Source: CALBPI01 sp039821605 (GTDB lineage: Bacteria; Pseudomonadota; Gammaproteobacteria; Steroidobacterales; Woeseiaceae). From it: 64,000 nucleotides of DNA. The notes beneath the pieces were generated by a model. That model was not told the DNA's origin, searched no databases, and was given only the letters and a program-made list of their open reading frames with translations. The stretch covers positions 434,001-498,000 of the forward strand of contig JBCBNV010000003.1 in the NCBI GenBank assembly GCA_039821605.1, given 5' to 3'. The position numbers were made by a program, and so were the translations under genes. Positions 1-7,833 of the stretch are shown one piece after another (the first letter of the stretch is position 1; every line of letters starts with the position of its first letter).

Positions 1-420
1 ACGCCGGGCCTGTTCCGCAATGGGCAGGAATGGCGTGGCTGGCGCGTCGGCAATCCGGGTCGCAGTCGGGATGAGGCGGTTGGCGCATTGACCGTCGAAA
101 GCGACGGCGACCGTTTCTCGGCAAAATTCGACCCGGCCGAGGGCGTCACGGCAGACACACTGCACATCGCGATCCTGGGCATGGACCTGGCCACAGAGGT
201 CAGAGCCGGCGAAAACCGCGGCCGCAGGCTTGTGCATGATTTCGTCGTGCTCGGTCTGCGCAGCGTGCCGCTCGAGTCGGCATCGGAGGGCCTCGCCGCG
301 ATGGGCAAGCTGCCTGCAGCCAGCGTTGGCGCGCAACGAATGGCCATCGCGGCCTGGGTAACCGCGCGCGGACGACAGGCGCCCATCCAGAGCGTCGGCG
401 GCTTTCTCGAAGCCGACTAG
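1..420 (+). CDS. DUF1223 family exported protein, C-terminal part (5' end outside the window)
   Basis: The frame is open from base 1 without a start, so only the last 139 codons are present. The fragment has a typical beta-rich DUF1223 tail: LHIAILG, then a VRAGENRGRRLVHDFVV stretch of the GGENxGRxLxHxxVV type, and QSVGGFLEAD at the end. DUF1223 proteins are exported, thioredoxin-like proteins of unknown function, and their Cys motif would lie upstream of the window. The next gene starts 55 nt later on the same strand. The family assignment rests on this remembered C-terminal signature and was not searched. Confidence 0.6.
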   Translation, partial: TPGLFRNGQEWRGWRVGNPGRSRDEAVGALTVESDGDRFSAKFDPAEGVTADTLHIAILGMDLATEVRAGENRGRRLVHDFVVLGLRSVPLESASEGLAAMGKLPAASVGAQRMAIAAWVTARGRQAPIQSVGGFLEAD

Positions 421-475
421 CCGTAACCGGGCACAGACGCTAACCTCCAGACACTGTCACAAGGATGCCTCGCTG

Positions 476-958
476 ATGCGCCACACCATTCCCCTTGTCG
501 TTACCGTCGTCGCGCTCGCTGCCGCAGGGTGCAGCAAGGAGCCCGCGCCTGAGGCCGAGCCGGCCGCGGCACCCGAAACCACTGCTGCGGCACCGGCACT
601 GCCACGTACCGCGGCGCCCGAGGGTGCGCGCACATTCATCATCACGCCGGAGGAAGGCGCTACGGTCTCCTCACCGTTCACCGTTCGGTTCGGGGCAGAG
701 AACATTACGGTGATCGCGGCCGGCGACAACACGCCTGGCAGCGGCCACCACCACCTGCTCATCAACGCGCCTCTGCCCGACTTTGGGCTGCCCATCCCGA
801 AGTCGGATCAGTACGTGCACTTCGGGGGTGGCCAGACGGAAACAGAGTTGACACTCGAGCCCGGCAGCTACGAACTGCGCCTGCTGTTCGGTGACCACCT
901 GCACATCCCTCACGACCCGCCCGTCTACTCCGACGTCGTGACCATCACCGTCGAGTAG
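476..958 (+). CDS. DUF4399 domain lipoprotein
   Basis: The 160-aa protein has a lipoprotein signal peptide ending LAAAGC (Cys 19), then an Ala/Pro/Glu-rich linker to about residue 50. A compact domain follows, with GSGHHHLLIN, the family's HHH block, and a C-terminal RLLFGDHLHIPHDPPVYS segment, both characteristic of DUF4399. It should sit in the periplasm on a membrane anchor. The His-rich pairs suggest metal binding, which is inference. An AAGGA ribosome site lies about 11 nt before the ATG. It ends 4 nt before the YjbR gene, so the two are probably co-transcribed. Confidence 0.8.
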   Translation: MRHTIPLVVTVVALAAAGCSKEPAPEAEPAAAPETTAAAPALPRTAAPEGARTFIITPEEGATVSSPFTVRFGAENITVIAAGDNTPGSGHHHLLINAPLPDFGLPIPKSDQYVHFGGGQTETELTLEPGSYELRLLFGDHLHIPHDPPVYSDVVTITVE

Positions 959-962
959 GGCG

Positions 963-1316
963 ATGCGCGCCGCCGAGGTTCGCCGGTTCTGCGCCACGCT
1001 GCGCGGCGCCACCGAAACCGTGCAGTGGGGCGACAACCACGTTTTCAAAGTGGGCGGCAAGATGTTCGCGGTCACAGGTGACGCCGCGGATGCGCGCTAC
1101 TCGTTCAAGGTCGACGACAACCGGTTTCTCGAGCTGACCGACATTCCGGGCATTGTCCCCGCGCCCTACCTCGCGCGCGCCAAGTGGGTGCAGGTCGATC
1201 CCGCCGACTGCCCGCTCTCGAACACCGAGCTTGAAACGCTCATCCGAGAGGCCTACGGCATCATCCTGAAGCGGCTGCCCAAGTACCTGCAGCGGGAACT
1301 CTCGGGCGAGGCCTGA
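963..1316 (+). CDS. MmcQ/YjbR family protein
   Basis: The 117-aa length is normal for the MmcQ/YjbR family, a small cytoplasmic fold related to CyaY. Matching features are the early ETVQWGDNHVFKVGGKMF segment, the middle SFKVD strand and a C-terminal PLSNTELETLIREAY helix pair with KRLPKYLQREL. No enzymatic function is established, and the DNA-binding label is historical. It follows the DUF4399 gene by 4 nt. An ATG start is used. Confidence 0.85.
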   Translation: MRAAEVRRFCATLRGATETVQWGDNHVFKVGGKMFAVTGDAADARYSFKVDDNRFLELTDIPGIVPAPYLARAKWVQVDPADCPLSNTELETLIREAYGIILKRLPKYLQRELSGEA

Positions 1317-1407
1317 TGCCGCCAACGCCCCGCCAGGCGGGATGTGCTACAAACGGGCGACAGTGACCTGACAGGGCCAGAAGCCGCAGCGCGGCCAGGA
1401 GGGAGAC

Positions 1408-4400
1408 ATGGTCTGGCAGTCCCGGCGCACGCCACTGCGCGTGCTTGTTGCGGTGCTCGCTACCGCGCTTGGTGCCGTAGCGTCGGCCACGCCACCCTCT
1501 ATGAATCCCGAGCTGCGCGATGCCATGACCGCGACGCTCAACGCGGGCAGCACCGCACCCGGCCGAGAGCGCCCGTTCTCGATGGTCATCCGCGGCGGCG
1601 TGAGTCTGGGCGCCTACGAGGCCGGCGTGAACTGGGCGTTGCTGCGGCTGCTCAAGGACCTGCGCGACGACCCCGAGACCACGATCGAACCCACGCTTTA
1701 TGCCGCCGCGGGAGCGTCTGCGGGCGCCGTCAACGGATTCCTGGCGGGCCTGATCTGGTGCACGGAACGCCCCGCCGCAGGCCCGGGCCCCGATTCGCTC
1801 GACGACAACCTGTTTCGCAATACCTGGCGCCACATCGACATCAACGAGTTGCTCAAGCACGCACCGCTGGACGAACAGCTCGACGAGGATCAGGCCGGAT
1901 TCTCGCGCGCCGCCATGCGCCAGGTGGAAACGGATGTGCGAAACGACATTGACCGACGGCGCTTCACACCGGGCTGCGAAGTGGGTTTCGGCGTCTCCCT
2001 GACGCGCGACAAGCCTGTGCTGTTCACAAATGCGGGCGTCGACGTCGGCCAACAGCGCTTATTGCTGCCCATGCGTTTGCGCGGTCTGAATACGGGCGGG
2101 CTCGACATTCGTCACTTCGACGGTATCGACCCACCCAACTTTGACAATCCGGGGCCCGATGACCTGCGCGAGCGCGCGTTTCGTTCGAGCGTGATCTATA
2201 TCGACGATGGGGCGTCCGATCGAATCGAAGACGGCCCCATTTCGCTGACGGCCGTGTTTGACGCGGTCAAGGCATCGTCGGCGTTTCCCGTCGCGTTCTC
2301 GCCCATGAAACTGAGCTACTGTCTGTTCCAGAACGAGCGGCAGCGCGCCGTCACGCCCGGGCGTGGGCAGTACCCGACGGCCGGAGATCCGCGCGGGCGT
2401 TGCCCCGATGGCTACCGCAGACTCAGCTCCCGCTTTGTTGACGGCGGGGTGTTCGACAACGACCCCGTGCAGCTCGTGCGCGAGTTGTCCGAGCTACGCA
2501 TGCGGGGCGCAACGGACACGGTACGCTACATCAAGGTCGACCCCGTCAAGAGACGACCCGCACGCGACACGTTCCAGTTCGAAATTGCGCAATTTGCCGA
2601 ACCCGGCGATTCGCTCGATCTTGTGCTGTGGGCGGCCCGACCGACCCTCAGCAGCCAGAATCCACCGCAAACCCGAATCAAGGTTCGCCAGTGCTTCCAG
2701 GCGAGCAGCGCACCGCCCGTTGACCACACGCTTGAGCTCGTCGAGAACGCGCCCAACTCGCTGCTGTTCGTCGGCACGATCGACACGCTCGTCGACGCGG
2801 ACGGCCGACGACAGCGTACCGATGTCAACGCACCTATTGTCGTGACACCCGGCGACCGGCTCGTCCCGTTTCACCCCGACGAACCGTTCGAACCACTCTG
2901 CGACCCCAGCGCGGCACCCGCGAGCGCGCCAGGCGGACCCGTCGCCGCGCTCGCCGAGCGCTCAGACAGGGAACAAAAAACACGCAACCGGACCATTGCC
3001 ATCGTAGGCGAGCCGCCCGAAGGCATGTCCACCCAGCTCGGCTTTCTGGGTGGGTCCGTCTCTTCCGCGCGCGGCTATCGCTTGTACGACGAGCTTATGC
3101 GTAACGACTGGCGCGACGGCACCTTGCCCAACCTACCCCCTACGGCACTGCCACTGCTCCAGCCGACGCGGCTGACCACACTCACGGGCGACTTCCTGTT
3201 TTCATTCGCCGCATTTCTTGACGTGCGCTTTCGCGACTACGACTACTACGCGGGCGTCTACGACGCCGTGTACGGCGCGGCGGAATTGACCTGCCTCGAG
3301 GACAATGACGGCTACGACGGCATCGGCGATTGTCGCGCCGAACGCAGTCGCCTGGCCTATCTGCAACTGTGTTCACCCGGTGCTGCGACGATGGCCGCGT
3401 GCCGGCAGAACGCACCCGCGGCCAACACCGTCATCTACCACCTGGCGAAGCTCGAACAGTGCGGCGCCGCCGCGATCCTCGACGCGAACCGCAGCTGCGA
3501 CCTCGGCAACTGGGCGTGGACCGAGGCCCTGGTCGCGGGCGTGGCGCCCAGCGAGCTCGCAGCAGTTGGGCGCGCCCTGCAGGCGGCGGCATCGGACACG
3601 CGTGACAACGGCCGCGATCCTTTTGTGAGCTTCATTCGCGAGCTCGCTGACCCGAAGAATGGCTTCACGCCGGGCCAGAGCCCCGTGCTCAACCGCATGC
3701 TCGCGCTGTCGACGCGACCGGTGCCCACGTGGTTCTACCCGCTCGCCGATTCCATGATTCCGCAGCTCATCGCACTCGAGAAGGCGGATGTCGACATCCG
3801 CGAATCCAATGGCATCGATACTGCGCCCGGCAGCAGCCTGTTGCTGCCCGCGCTCGCCGTCGGTGGTCTGGCCGCGGAGACCGCGATGGCCGAACGCACG
3901 GGTTGGCTGCCCGACCAGACCGCCGTTCCGCGGGACACGAAGCGCCGCTGGCTGGCGAGCATCCTGCCCGCCGAGGCCGCCGTCGACGCGCGCAACGGCG
4001 GACTCGCGCTGTACCTGAATCCGGCGTGGCGCCGCGCTAGCGGCAACTACGAGGTCGACTTCCGCGCTGCGCCCTGGCTCCGGCAACGCTTCGACAACGA
4101 GACCATCGAGTTCTCGGAGGTCAGCGCATTGGTGACGCGGCGCTTTTCCAATCCGTTGTTCAGCAGCGTGGGCGTCGGCCCCACGTACACCTACACCTGG
4201 ACTAATGAACCAGGGGCACGTGAGCACAACCTCGGCGCCACCGTGTCGGCCGGCCTGGCCGCAGACAAGATTCGGCTGAGCTACGGCGTGCGCAGCTTCG
4301 ACAGCAGCGACTTCGCCGGTGACGACGTGTTTCTGCACATCGGCATCAACGACCTGCCGGGGCTCGCCTATTGGGTGTGCCAGGGCAATGACGCGGTCTG

Positions 4401-4434
4401 GGGGCTGTCCACGGTGTGCGGCGTCTTTGATTGA
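1408..4434 (+). CDS. Exported patatin-like phospholipase with long C-terminal extension
   Basis: The 1008-aa protein has an N-terminal signal sequence (cleavage probably near ASA, residues 25-27). The patatin domain starts with the glycine-rich oxyanion segment GGVSLGAYEAG (about residue 63). The nucleophile elbow GASAG has Ser 104, and the catalytic Asp is in FVDGGVFDNDP (Asp 345). Both dyad residues are present, so an active lipid acyl hydrolase is likely. The remaining 600 residues are unassigned. The last 150 or so contain alternating strands and could be a membrane-associated barrel-like region, but the end (VCGVFD) is not a classic barrel signature. AGGAGGG precedes the ATG closely. Substrate is unknown. 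Confidence 0.82.
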   Translation: MVWQSRRTPLRVLVAVLATALGAVASATPPSMNPELRDAMTATLNAGSTAPGRERPFSMVIRGGVSLGAYEAGVNWALLRLLKDLRDDPETTIEPTLYAAAGASAGAVNGFLAGLIWCTERPAAGPGPDSLDDNLFRNTWRHIDINELLKHAPLDEQLDEDQAGFSRAAMRQVETDVRNDIDRRRFTPGCEVGFGVSLTRDKPVLFTNAGVDVGQQRLLLPMRLRGLNTGGLDIRHFDGIDPPNFDNPGPDDLRERAFRSSVIYIDDGASDRIEDGPISLTAVFDAVKASSAFPVAFSPMKLSYCLFQNERQRAVTPGRGQYPTAGDPRGRCPDGYRRLSSRFVDGGVFDNDPVQLVRELSELRMRGATDTVRYIKVDPVKRRPARDTFQFEIAQFAEPGDSLDLVLWAARPTLSSQNPPQTRIKVRQCFQASSAPPVDHTLELVENAPNSLLFVGTIDTLVDADGRRQRTDVNAPIVVTPGDRLVPFHPDEPFEPLCDPSAAPASAPGGPVAALAERSDREQKTRNRTIAIVGEPPEGMSTQLGFLGGSVSSARGYRLYDELMRNDWRDGTLPNLPPTALPLLQPTRLTTLTGDFLFSFAAFLDVRFRDYDYYAGVYDAVYGAAELTCLEDNDGYDGIGDCRAERSRLAYLQLCSPGAATMAACRQNAPAANTVIYHLAKLEQCGAAAILDANRSCDLGNWAWTEALVAGVAPSELAAVGRALQAAASDTRDNGRDPFVSFIRELADPKNGFTPGQSPVLNRMLALSTRPVPTWFYPLADSMIPQLIALEKADVDIRESNGIDTAPGSSLLLPALAVGGLAAETAMAERTGWLPDQTAVPRDTKRRWLASILPAEAAVDARNGGLALYLNPAWRRASGNYEVDFRAAPWLRQRFDNETIEFSEVSALVTRRFSNPLFSSVGVGPTYTYTWTNEPGAREHNLGATVSAGLAADKIRLSYGVRSFDSSDFAGDDVFLHIGINDLPGLAYWVCQGNDAVWGLSTVCGVFD

Positions 4435-4608
4435 TTGCGGGGCCTCGTCCAGGTGCGACCGGATACTTGCGCATTCCTTTTCGAGACTAATCCTTTAAAT
4501 TATTAATTTTATTTGATTAAAAAAATTCTTCGCTCGCTTTAACCCGTTTCAACGGGTTCCTGCGTTTGTAAGGGCATCGGAACAGAACACCCCCGAAGGA
4601 GAACCCCG
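4435..4608. promoter_or_regulatory. AT-rich leader with an 8-bp inverted repeat before the VWA-sigma unit
   Basis: This gap holds a strikingly AT-rich stretch (about 4488-4530) in otherwise GC-rich DNA. It is followed by a perfect inverted repeat AACCCGTT-TC-AACGGGTT at 4541-4558. No T-run follows the repeat on the + strand, so a simple terminator for the patatin gene is unlikely. The location suggests the promoter and an operator of the downstream three-gene unit. I could not define -35/-10 boxes with confidence. Confidence 0.5.
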
Positions 4609-6352
4609 ATGCCCTGGATTCAACGCCTGTTTTTCATTTTTCTCGCGGCGCTAATCACGGCCCTTGCCGCCTGTTCACACGAACCGGCGATTCGAGAGCC
4701 GGTTCCGCCCCCCCGAAGAAGCCGCCGCCTCTGAGCCGGACATCGCGGACCCAGCCGCCGATGCGGAAGGCGACACCCCTGTGCTTTCGCAACCCGTGCC
4801 ACTGCCCTCAGTGGCCAAACAGGAAGCGATGCGCGAGCGCCGCCAGGATCAGGTTGTTGTGACAGGCACCATGCTGTCGCGCAACGTGATCGCACCGCCT
4901 CAGGCGCCAATCGTGAACCGCGAGAACTACGCCCACTTCGAGGACAATCCGCTGCGCCTGGCCGCCGAAGATCCCGTCTCGACCTTCAGCATTGACGTCG
5001 ACACGGGTGCCTATGCGAACGTGCGCCGCCTGCTGCGCTCGGGCCAGTTACCGCCCCGCGACGCCGTGCGCGCCGAGGAACTCATCAACTACTTCGACTA
5101 CGACTACACCGCACCCCGTAACGCCAGGACGCCCTTCAGCGTCACCCGTGAAGTCGCGCCCTCGCCCTGGGCCGAAGACAAGTGGCTCATGCACATCGGC
5201 GTGAAGGGCTACGTGCCCGACGTGCTGCCCAAGGCCAATCTCGTGTTCCTGCTCGACGTGTCGGGCTCGATGAACTCGGCCGACAAGCTCGGACTGCTCA
5301 AATCGTCGCTCAAGCTGCTTGTGCGTCAGCTCGATGCCGACGATTCGGTGGCTATCGTGGTCTATGCCGGCGCGTCAGGCGTGGTGCTCGAGCCCACGAG
5401 CGGCGATCGCAACGCCGAGATCATTGCGGCGCTCGACCGTTTGCAGGCGGGCGGCTCGACCAATGGTGGCGCCGGCATCCGGCTGGCTTACGCCATGGCC
5501 GAGCAGGCCTTCATAGAGGGTGGCATCAATCGCGTCATCCTGGCCACGGACGGCGACTTCAACGTCGGCACCACGAACATCGAGATGCTCAAGGACCTCA
5601 TCGCCGAGCAACGCGAGGCGGGCATCGCACTGACCACGCTGGGCTTCGGCACCGGAAACTACAACGACCACCTCATGGAACAGATCGCCGACGTCGGTAA
5701 CGGCAACTACGCCTACATCGACACGCTCAACGAGGCGCAGAAAGTGCTCGTCGACGAACTCACGGCGACGACGCTCACGATCGCCAAGGACGTGAAGATT
5801 CAGGTGGAGTTCAATCCGGCCGTGGTCGCCGAGTACCGCCTCGTGGGCTATGAAAACCGTGCGCTCAAGCGAGAGGACTTCAACAACGACAAGGTTGACG
5901 CGGGTGAAATCGGCGCAGGCCACACCGTCACCGCGATCTACGAGCTGGCCTTTGTCGAAGGCAGCTCGCGTCGCATTGATCCCCTGCGTTACGGCCGAAC
6001 CGAGACGACGCGCGGAAGCACCGATGAGATCGCGTTCCTGCGCATGCGCTACAAGGCGCCCGAAGGCGGCGCCAGCAAGCTGCTCGAGTGGCCCGTGATG
6101 CGCGACGACGCGGTTGCCAGTCTGTCACGCGCCTCAGAGTCGTTTCGCTTTTCCGCAGCCGTGGCCGCGTTTGCCCAACAGCTGCGGGGCGGCGACCAGC
6201 TCGGCGACTTCGGCTATGGCGACATCACCGCGCTGGCCAACTCGGCGCGCGGCAAGGACACCTTCGGCTACCGCGGCGAATTCGTGAATCTCGTCAACCT
6301 GGCGCGCGGACTGTCCACGCCTGAGCCCGTCGCCCAGGGCGGTCGGGACTGA
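4609..6352 (+). CDS. VWA-domain lipoprotein (YfbK-like), frameshifted in a C7 tract
   Basis: The ATG at 4609 has a strong AAGGAG site (4596-4601) and encodes a lipoprotein signal ending LAAC (Cys 22). This frame runs into a stop after a run of seven C at 4708-4714. The rest of the gene is in another frame, open to 6352. With six C the product reads VPPPEEAAASEPDIADP and is continuous, about 580 aa. After the break come NREnYahFedNPLRLAAEDPVSTFSIDVDTG (VWA N-terminal extension), the VWA domain with MIDAS motif DVSGSM, and a DUF3520-like C-terminal part. It is a periplasmic, lipid-anchored VWA protein of unknown role. It leads a unit with a sigma factor and a membrane anti-sigma-like protein. 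The frameshift could be a sequencing error, a mutation or slippage. Confidence 0.8.
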
Positions 6353-6384
6353 CGCGTCACTTTGACCGCGACGCTGGCTGCGGC

Positions 6385-6416
6385 CAGACTCGGGCGCATG
6401 GATGCGCCCGAGTCTG
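6385..6416. promoter_or_regulatory. Perfect 15-bp inverted repeat covering the sigma-factor start codon
   Basis: CAGACTCGGGCGCAT (6385-6399) and ATGCGCCCGAGTCTG (6402-6416) are exact reverse complements separated by GG. The ATG I take as the sigma-factor start (6398-6400) lies at the tip. In RNA this would be a very stable hairpin hiding the start codon. As DNA it could be a dyad operator. The arms are also coding if translation starts upstream at TTG 6362. Confidence 0.75.
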
Positions 6417-6961
6417 ACGAAGCGCTCATGGCGCGCTACCGCGACGGTGATGCGGCGGCCTTTGACGTGCTGTACCACCGCCACCGTGGCGGCCTGTACC
6501 GATTCGTATTGCGCCAGGTCTCAAGCAAGGCACTGGCCGACGAGCTCTACCAGGATGTCTGGATGAAGCTCGTCGATGCGCGAGACCGCTACGCGCCCAC
6601 GGCACGCTTCTCAACCTGGCTCTACCGCATGGCGCGCAACCGGGTTATCGACCATTACCGCCGCAGCGCCGTGCGCGTCGCCGACGACGGTCGCGGCCAC
6701 ACGGACCCGGACAGCGTCGCAGGCGGTCAGTCCGCGGAGCCGGAACGCATGGCCGAAATCGACGGCGCCATGGCCTCACTCGCGACCAGTGTCGCCGCCT
6801 TGCCCGAGCCACAACGAACGGCATTCCTGTTGCGCGAGGAAGGCGGCCTTGATCTGCGGGACATTGCCGAGGTGACGGGGGTGACCCCCGAGACCGCCAA
6901 GAGTCGATTGCGCTATGCGTTGGCGAAACTGCGCAAAGCCCTGGAAGCCCATCATGACTGA
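6398..6961 (+). CDS. ECF-family RNA polymerase sigma factor
   Basis: The protein has about 187 aa. Region 2 contains LMARYRDGDAAAFDVLYHRH, then DELYQDVWMKLVDARDRY and FSTWLYRMARNRVIDHYRR. After an acidic linker, region 4 reads LPEPQRTAFLLREEGGLDLRDIAEVTGVTPETAKSRLRYALAKLR. This is the usual two-domain ECF layout. The ATG at 6398 gives a natural N-terminus (MDAPESDEALMARY). A TTG at 6362 is the alternative, and neither has a good ribosome site. The start sits in a perfect inverted repeat. The stop overlaps the next ATG, so the downstream membrane protein is translationally coupled and probably its antagonist. Confidence 0.9.
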   Translation: MDAPESDEALMARYRDGDAAAFDVLYHRHRGGLYRFVLRQVSSKALADELYQDVWMKLVDARDRYAPTARFSTWLYRMARNRVIDHYRRSAVRVADDGRGHTDPDSVAGGQSAEPERMAEIDGAMASLATSVAALPEPQRTAFLLREEGGLDLRDIAEVTGVTPETAKSRLRYALAKLRKALEAHHD

Positions 6962-7775
6962 GCATGACGACAATGATTTCGATGACGTGCGCGAAGCCTA
7001 TCGCAGCGCCGGTGGTGAGCTGCCCGATGCAGCGCTCGACCAGCGCATCCTGGCCGCCGCGCACCGTGCGGTAGAACCCGCACCCAAAATGCGTCGCTGG
7101 CAGCCGGGCCTCGCCGTCGCAGCGGTTGTCGTGCTGAGCGCCACCTTGGTGCTCACGATGCGGCCGCCCGAGTCTGGCGACAGCGCGACCGCCGCACCGG
7201 CAAGCGCGCAACGGCAATCGCCCGAGGCCGATGTGATGGCCGAAACCGCCCGGGCGCGCGACGGCGATGCCGCCATGCCCGCCGCTGCCGATGACTCGGA
7301 GCTTGTCGATACGATCATCGTGACCGGAAGCCGTGTGAGCCGGAATGCCGACATCGAGGCTGACGAAGGCCCCGCCGCAGCCAAGGCCGAGCCCGCACGT
7401 CGAGAACGCGCCGCCGAACTTGCCCCGCAAGTCGGTGTTGCGAGTCCGGTCGTAGCGCCGGACGCACTCGAACGGCGTGCGCAAGAGACCGAGGATGCGC
7501 TGGACGCCGAAAGCGCGGAGGAATTTGCGCGAGAAGCAGCCCAACCCTCGGACACGGTGCTGCAGGGCATTACAAGGGCGGACGCGGTGGCGGCCCCCGT
7601 GGCTCCGACCGACGTGCGCCTGGCGCCCATCATCGACAGCTGGGAACGCGGAGACACGGACAACGCGCTCGAGGCGCTGACCGAGCTCGTGGCCGGCGAC
7701 GACACGCTCACGGATGAAACGCTCGAAGCAGCGCTGCCGGAGGCGTTCTTCACCGCCTGGCGCGAGCGCGAATAA
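6954..7775 (+). CDS. Single-pass membrane protein, probable anti-sigma factor
   Basis: The 273-aa protein starts at an ATG inside the end of the sigma gene, an 8-nt overlap. An acidic N-terminal cytoplasmic part of about 50 residues is followed by one membrane helix (about residues 51-68, LAVAAVVVLSATLVLTM). A long Ala/Glu-rich, low-complexity periplasmic region follows, and a short folded-looking C-terminus (APIIDSWERGDTDNALEALTEL). Position, topology and coupling are those of ECF anti-sigma factors, but I see no zinc-binding HxxxCxxC motif. Around residues 121-131 it carries IIVTGSRVSRN, closely matching a motif in the VWA lipoprotein. The anti-sigma role is inferred from context. Confidence 0.65.
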   Translation: MTEHDDNDFDDVREAYRSAGGELPDAALDQRILAAAHRAVEPAPKMRRWQPGLAVAAVVVLSATLVLTMRPPESGDSATAAPASAQRQSPEADVMAETARARDGDAAMPAAADDSELVDTIIVTGSRVSRNADIEADEGPAAAKAEPARRERAAELAPQVGVASPVVAPDALERRAQETEDALDAESAEEFAREAAQPSDTVLQGITRADAVAAPVAPTDVRLAPIIDSWERGDTDNALEALTELVAGDDTLTDETLEAALPEAFFTAWRERE

Positions 7776-7778
7776 GAA

Positions 7779-7811
7779 AACGGCCGGCGCACACGAGGCA
7801 CGCCGGCCGTT
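7779..7811. terminator. Bidirectional hairpin terminator
   Basis: AACGGCCGGCG (7779-7789) pairs perfectly with CGCCGGCCGTT (7801-7811) around an 11-nt loop. It lies between the convergent anti-sigma-like and SulP genes. Four A residues flank the left arm, giving a short U-run on the minus strand. Confidence 0.75.
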
Positions 7812-7833
7812 CCGATCGCTTTGCCGCTGCGGC

